DNA of 64,000 nucleotides from Treponema sp. (lineage in GTDB: Bacteria > Spirochaetota > Spirochaetia > Treponematales > Treponemataceae). Each line of letters starts with the position of its first letter. Position 1 is the first letter of the stretch. Location: positions 62,001 to 126,000 of the forward strand of contig JAFYWB010000068.1 of the NCBI GenBank assembly GCA_017549025.1, in the 5' to 3' direction. Both the position numbers and the translations under genes were made by a program. Shown here piece after piece: positions 60,810 to 64,000 of this stretch. The notes below the pieces were generated by a model. It saw nothing but the letters and a program-made list of their open reading frames with translations, was not told the origin of the DNA and made no database searches.

Positions 60810-61574
60810 TTAAGAGAACAGCATCCGATTGTGCTGGGTTTCTTCTAGGAATTTTTGGTCAATTACTGGTGGATGGCTTTCAAAGTACAAAATCTGCTGT
60901 AATTCCTCTGGTAGCCGTGTTCCCCACAAAGGAATGACATTTTCATATTGACGCAAAAATCCATAGGCTAGGGGAATGTTCCGGAATACACCACCACAAA
61001 GGGGCTGCATTGCAATGAAGCCTATATCCCGCTGCTCGCAGGTTTTTGCAATCTCAACATTTAATTCTGGTGTTAAAACATTTAAAGGAAGCTGCAGGGT
61101 TTCGTATAAATCGCTGTCTACTGCAATTTGAGCTAACTCTGGAGTTTCGGTAACAAAGCCAATATGTTTAATCTTTCCCTTTTCCTGATACTTTTTTAAA
61201 ACATTGTACAAGTTGTCTGAACTTTTTTCTGTAGGAACAAATTCGTGGTTTTCGATTTGGTATAAGTCGATGTAGTCGCACTGCATGGCATCAAGGCTGG
61301 CTTCTATGTCGGCTTCAAGGCTCTCACCGTCTGTAGCGGTGGACTTGGTGGCGAGAATGATGTGTTGTCGTTGGATTGACTGAACTGCCATGCCCAAGCG
61401 TGTTTCGCTAAGGGGTTTATGGCGGGCAGTATCAAAGAAATTGATACCACCCTGATATGCCATAGTAATGAGTTCTGCAGCAGCTTCATCGCTTTCCACA
61501 TATTGCAAGCCGTATGCACCGAGGGCGATACGGCTTATCAATAGGTTGGCTCGTCCGAGAACCACGTATTCCAT
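60810..61574 (-). CDS. Aldo/keto reductase family protein lacking the catalytic tyrosine
   Basis: A 254-residue TIM-barrel protein with LGRANLLISRIALGAYG, Asp48 in FFDTARHKPLSE, Lys77 in ILATKST and the His in YQIENHEF. The place of the catalytic Tyr (normally DTAxxYGxSE) holds Lys53. The C-terminal NADPH loop is shortened (MQPLCGGVFR, then WGTRLPEEL). So classical reductase activity is unlikely or altered. It directly follows glyS on the same strand at a three-base gap and so may be co-transcribed. Confidence 0.82.
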   Translation of the reverse strand: MEYVVLGRANLLISRIALGAYGLQYVESDEAAAELITMAYQGGINFFDTARHKPLSETRLGMAVQSIQRQHIILATKSTATDGESLEADIEASLDAMQCDYIDLYQIENHEFVPTEKSSDNLYNVLKKYQEKGKIKHIGFVTETPELAQIAVDSDLYETLQLPLNVLTPELNVEIAKTCEQRDIGFIAMQPLCGGVFRNIPLAYGFLRQYENVIPLWGTRLPEELQQILYFESHPPVIDQKFLEETQHNRMLFS

Positions 61575-61577
61575 AGA

Positions 61578-62942
61578 TTAGGACCGTGGCTCCCGTGAAG
61601 GACTCTGATAGTTCTTGATTTCGTCACGGAGACGCTGAACAAGCTCACTGCGGCTTACACGTACCTGCTCCATGGAGTCACGGAAACGGATGGTTACAGT
61701 ACCATCTTCCTTGGTATCGTGGTCAACGGTGATACAGAAGGGGGTTCCTACCTCGTCCTGACGGCGGTAGCGCTTTCCGATGGTTCCAGACTGGTCGTAG
61801 TCAGTTACAAAGTCTTCCTTCAGCTCGTTCTGGATTTCCTTAGCTAGCTCTGCCAAGCCGTCCTTCTTCATCAAGGGTAGCACTGCAACGGTGATAGGAG
61901 CGATTTTTGGGTGGAAGTGGAGGACAGTTCTGTAATCCTCTGGCTCTCCTTCCTTTGCCACATTCTGCTCTTCGTAGGCGTCGCACAGGAACATCAGCAG
62001 GTTGCGGGTAAGACCAGCGGAGGTTTCGATGATATAAGGAATATATCGTTCTGCACCGTTGTCCTGGTCGATGTACTGCAAGTCCTTACCAGCATATTCG
62101 GTGTGCTGGGTCAAGTCAAAGTTTGTTCTATTGTGGATTCCCTCCAGCTCCTGGAAGCCCATGGGGAATTCGTATTCAATGTCGTAGGCATCCTTGGCAT
62201 AGTGAGCCAGCTTTTCGTGGTGGTACCAGCGCAGTTTTTCCATGCGGATACCGTACTTCTTGTAGAAGCTCCATCGCTGGTCTCTCCAGTACTGGAACCA
62301 CTTGTCGTCCTCACCAGGCTTTACAAAGAACTGCATTTCCATCTGCTCAAATTCGCAGGTACGGAAGATAAAGTTCTTGGTAACAATTTCGTTACGGAAG
62401 GCCTTTCCTACCTGAGCGATTCCGAAGGGAACCTTCATGCGGTTAGACTGAACGATATTCTTGTAGTTAACATAAATACCCTGGGCTGTTTCTGGACGCA
62501 GGTATACAATGCTTGCGGTGTCTTCAGCAGGCCCGATGTGGGTTTTAAACATGAGGTTGAAGGCACGAGGCTCAGTAAGCTCTCCGCCACAGCTGGGACA
62601 TTTTTTGGCAGCCAAGGCATCCTGATCCATGGTGTCGGCACGATAACGCATCTTACACTGCTTGCAGTCTACCAAGGGATCGGAGAAGTTTGCTACGTGG
62701 CCAGAAGCCTCCCAAACACGGGGGTGCATCAAAATGGCAGCATCAAGACCCACAATGTTGTCGTGAAGCTGGGTCATTTCCTTCCACCAAGCATTCTGTA
62801 TATTCTTCTTCAGCTCAATACCGATTGGGCCGTAATCCCAAGCTCCTGCTTGTCCGCCGTAAATCTCAGATGATTGGAATACAAAGCCTCGGCGCTTGCA
62901 AAGGCTTACAATCTTTTCCATGGTAATTTCATGTGAATCCAT
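61578..62942 (-). CDS. glyS: Glycyl-tRNA synthetase (homodimeric type)
   Basis: Class II synthetase of 454 residues: RRGFVFQSSEIYGGQAGAWDYGP at the start, motif 2 FRNEIVTKNFIFRTCEFEQME, motif 3 region with ETSAGLTRNLLMFL and the C-terminal anticodon-binding domain (APITVAVLPLMKKDG). A CxxC-x17-CxxC zinc site (CKQCKMRY and CPSCGGE) lies in the insertion near residue 95-125. This single-chain alpha2 form is usual in spirochaetes. GAGG precedes the ATG by seven bases. Confidence 0.96.
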   Translation of the reverse strand: MDSHEITMEKIVSLCKRRGFVFQSSEIYGGQAGAWDYGPIGIELKKNIQNAWWKEMTQLHDNIVGLDAAILMHPRVWEASGHVANFSDPLVDCKQCKMRYRADTMDQDALAAKKCPSCGGELTEPRAFNLMFKTHIGPAEDTASIVYLRPETAQGIYVNYKNIVQSNRMKVPFGIAQVGKAFRNEIVTKNFIFRTCEFEQMEMQFFVKPGEDDKWFQYWRDQRWSFYKKYGIRMEKLRWYHHEKLAHYAKDAYDIEYEFPMGFQELEGIHNRTNFDLTQHTEYAGKDLQYIDQDNGAERYIPYIIETSAGLTRNLLMFLCDAYEEQNVAKEGEPEDYRTVLHFHPKIAPITVAVLPLMKKDGLAELAKEIQNELKEDFVTDYDQSGTIGKRYRRQDEVGTPFCITVDHDTKEDGTVTIRFRDSMEQVRVSRSELVQRLRDEIKNYQSPSREPRS

Positions 62943-63009
62943 AGTACAACCTCATTTAAAAAAACTTCCGTCATGATACCACAAACATCGTTACATGGCA
63001 ACTGCACAG

Positions 63010-63038
63010 TTGCATGACTTCATTTTATGACGTATACT
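63010..63038 (+). promoter_or_regulatory. Promoter of the META-domain lipoprotein gene
   Basis: TTGCAT, 17 bp, TATACT, 43 bases before ATG 63082. Confidence 0.65.
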
Positions 63039-63081
63039 GAGAAGTAGAAAACCATGGTAAACTTTTATAGGAGTGAGACGT

Positions 63082-63906
63082 ATGAGTAAGTTACGAAGTT
63101 GTTTTTTTTGTTTTGTAGTGGTTTTATTGGTAGGAGGCATGATGTTTACAGGTTGTGCTTCATCTAAGGGAACTGTTGCCACTGATGAGGCGGGGATTGC
63201 AGGAGACTGGAGACTTACCTCTGTCCTGCGAAATGGAACTGAGTTGATTATTCCTGAGGGAGTAACTGTTACTTTTTCAGCCACTGTTCCAGAGATGGGC
63301 TCCTATAGCTATGATGTTGCCGGTGTTGCTGGCGTAAATAACTATGGTGGACCTGTTACCATCGAGGGAAACATGTATTCTGGTGGTCCCTTCTGGTTGA
63401 CCCAGATGGCAGGCCCTATTCCTTTGGAGGAGTTTGAGCGACTGTACCTTGAAACCTTGACTGATGCCGATATGTTTGGTATCTCTGCTGATGGTCAGGG
63501 TATGGAGATTGCCAAGTCCAGTGGAGAGACTGCCTTGTTGTTCAACAAATTCAAGTTTGATGGTAGCCAGTGGAAGCTGATTGCCTACTTTGATGGAACT
63601 GGTGTTCGCTCTGTTAACCAGTCTAAAAATGTGCCTGAGCTTTCCTTTGGAAACAAGATGGACATTAGCGGATTTTCTGGAAGCAATTTCATCGTAGGTG
63701 ATTACACCGTGGATTATACTCTGCGAGCAATTTCCTTCCAGGATATTGGTACAACTCGAATGGCTGCTCCTTCTGGAGAGGCTGCTATCCTTGAGCAGGT
63801 GTACACCAACCTTTTGCACAAGACTGCCAATTACGTATGGTCTGGAAACGAGCTGCGTTTGATTGGTAAGGATGGAACCACATTGTTGGTTTTCGCTGCA
63901 AAATAA
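63082..63906 (+). CDS. META/HslJ-like lipoprotein
   Basis: Signal peptide and lipobox (GGMMFTGC), then two META-like domains. Each domain has the Trp/Gly start (IAGDWRLTSVLRNG) and, near its end, a strand such as GETALLFNKFKF or GKDGTTLLVFAA. Related HslJ/META proteins are heat-stress or motility-linked envelope proteins; the role here is unknown. ATG 63082 has AGGAG eight bases upstream; GTG 63073 overlaps that site. A terminator follows at 63929. Confidence 0.8.
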   Translation: MSKLRSCFFCFVVVLLVGGMMFTGCASSKGTVATDEAGIAGDWRLTSVLRNGTELIIPEGVTVTFSATVPEMGSYSYDVAGVAGVNNYGGPVTIEGNMYSGGPFWLTQMAGPIPLEEFERLYLETLTDADMFGISADGQGMEIAKSSGETALLFNKFKFDGSQWKLIAYFDGTGVRSVNQSKNVPELSFGNKMDISGFSGSNFIVGDYTVDYTLRAISFQDIGTTRMAAPSGEAAILEQVYTNLLHKTANYVWSGNELRLIGKDGTTLLVFAAK

Positions 63907-63928
63907 CGTAAGGAAATGTGGTTTGAAA

Positions 63929-63961
63929 GGCGGTAATGGTTTGACATTATCGCCTTTTTTT
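63929..63961 (+). terminator. Intrinsic terminator of the META lipoprotein gene
   Basis: GGCGGTAATG/CATTATCGCC stem (one wobble pair), six-base loop and seven T. Confidence 0.85.
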
Positions 63962-63969
63962 GTTACTAT
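63941..63969 (+). promoter_or_regulatory. Promoter overlapping the preceding terminator
   Basis: TTGACA, 17 bp, TACTAT. The -35 box is part of the loop and 3' arm of the terminator. It should drive a gene beyond the window. Confidence 0.65.
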
Positions 63970-64000
63970 GTTGCTTCAGATATTTTATAGGCAGGTTTAT

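Noticed and set aside
61911-62873. 320-codon plus-strand frame opposite glyS
   Set aside because: The glyS motifs on the minus strand are unmistakable; the plus frame is a shadow.

Overview
The window looks like a chromosomal segment of a spirochaete, most likely a host-associated Treponema. The evidence is the gene order rimP-nusA-infB-rbfA-truB-ribF-rpsO-pnp, many lipoprotein signal peptides with Treponema-like lipoboxes, a DUF115 motility-associated glycosyltransferase, a DUF5312-like spirochaete protein and paired short chromate transporters. No rRNA gene is present, so genus-level placement is inference.

Layout. 1-2,000: a partial hypothetical gene and a lipoprotein. 2,000-11,800: the translation and RNA-metabolism operon, with a consensus promoter and a terminator-like hairpin in its leader, ending in a large branched terminator after pnp. 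11,850-13,137: an M16 peptidase. 13,200-13,360: a probable structured RNA with its own promoter and an H-type pseudoknot fold. 13,436-29,874: a very AT-rich surface-polysaccharide island. It opens with a nucleotidyltransferase-aminotransferase fusion, a Wzx flippase, an octopine-dehydrogenase-family enzyme and LicD. A Wzy-like polymerase and two glycosyltransferases follow, then the UDP-N-acetyl-L-fucosamine pathway (CapE/FnlA, CapF/FnlB, CapG/FnlC), a WbuB-like transferase and a frameshifted LtaS/MdoB-like sulfatase-fold transferase. 29,990-36,900: a mosaic of Rpn (PD-(D/E)XK) nuclease genes, repeats, an HU/DUF4469-like gene and a NYN-LOTUS gene. It lies between a decayed 5' fragment and an intact copy of a Wzi-like capsule-assembly gene.

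37,000-46,250: aroC, a propeller plus degenerate NodB-domain protein, a small zinc-ribbon gene, a LysM/M23 peptidase, and divergently lepB, a PASTA penicillin-binding protein and a DUF115 protein. 46,340-49,460: a third Rpn copy and a GLUG/InlB-repeat lipoprotein. 49,520-53,190: tpiA and the metNIQ methionine uptake genes. 53,340-64,000: a DUF5312-like protein, a LysM lipoprotein, NfeD plus SPFH protein, a chromate transporter pair, tRNA-Asn, 5-formyl-THF cyclo-ligase, an HD-GYP protein, an aldo/keto reductase, glyS and a META-domain lipoprotein.

The island genes should work as one surface-glycan pathway: sugar nucleotide synthesis, assembly, flipping, polymerisation, decoration through a CDP-activated amine and LicD, and outer-membrane anchoring by Wzi. 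The most notable observations are the four-gene decoration cassette that lacks a PEP mutase, the pseudoknot RNA beside it, at least seven promoters whose -10 box lies only 6-9 nt before an ATG with no Shine-Dalgarno sequence (candidate leaderless mRNAs), and the duplicated repeat units around the Rpn genes. All functional calls come from reading the sequence and recalling families; no database search was made.
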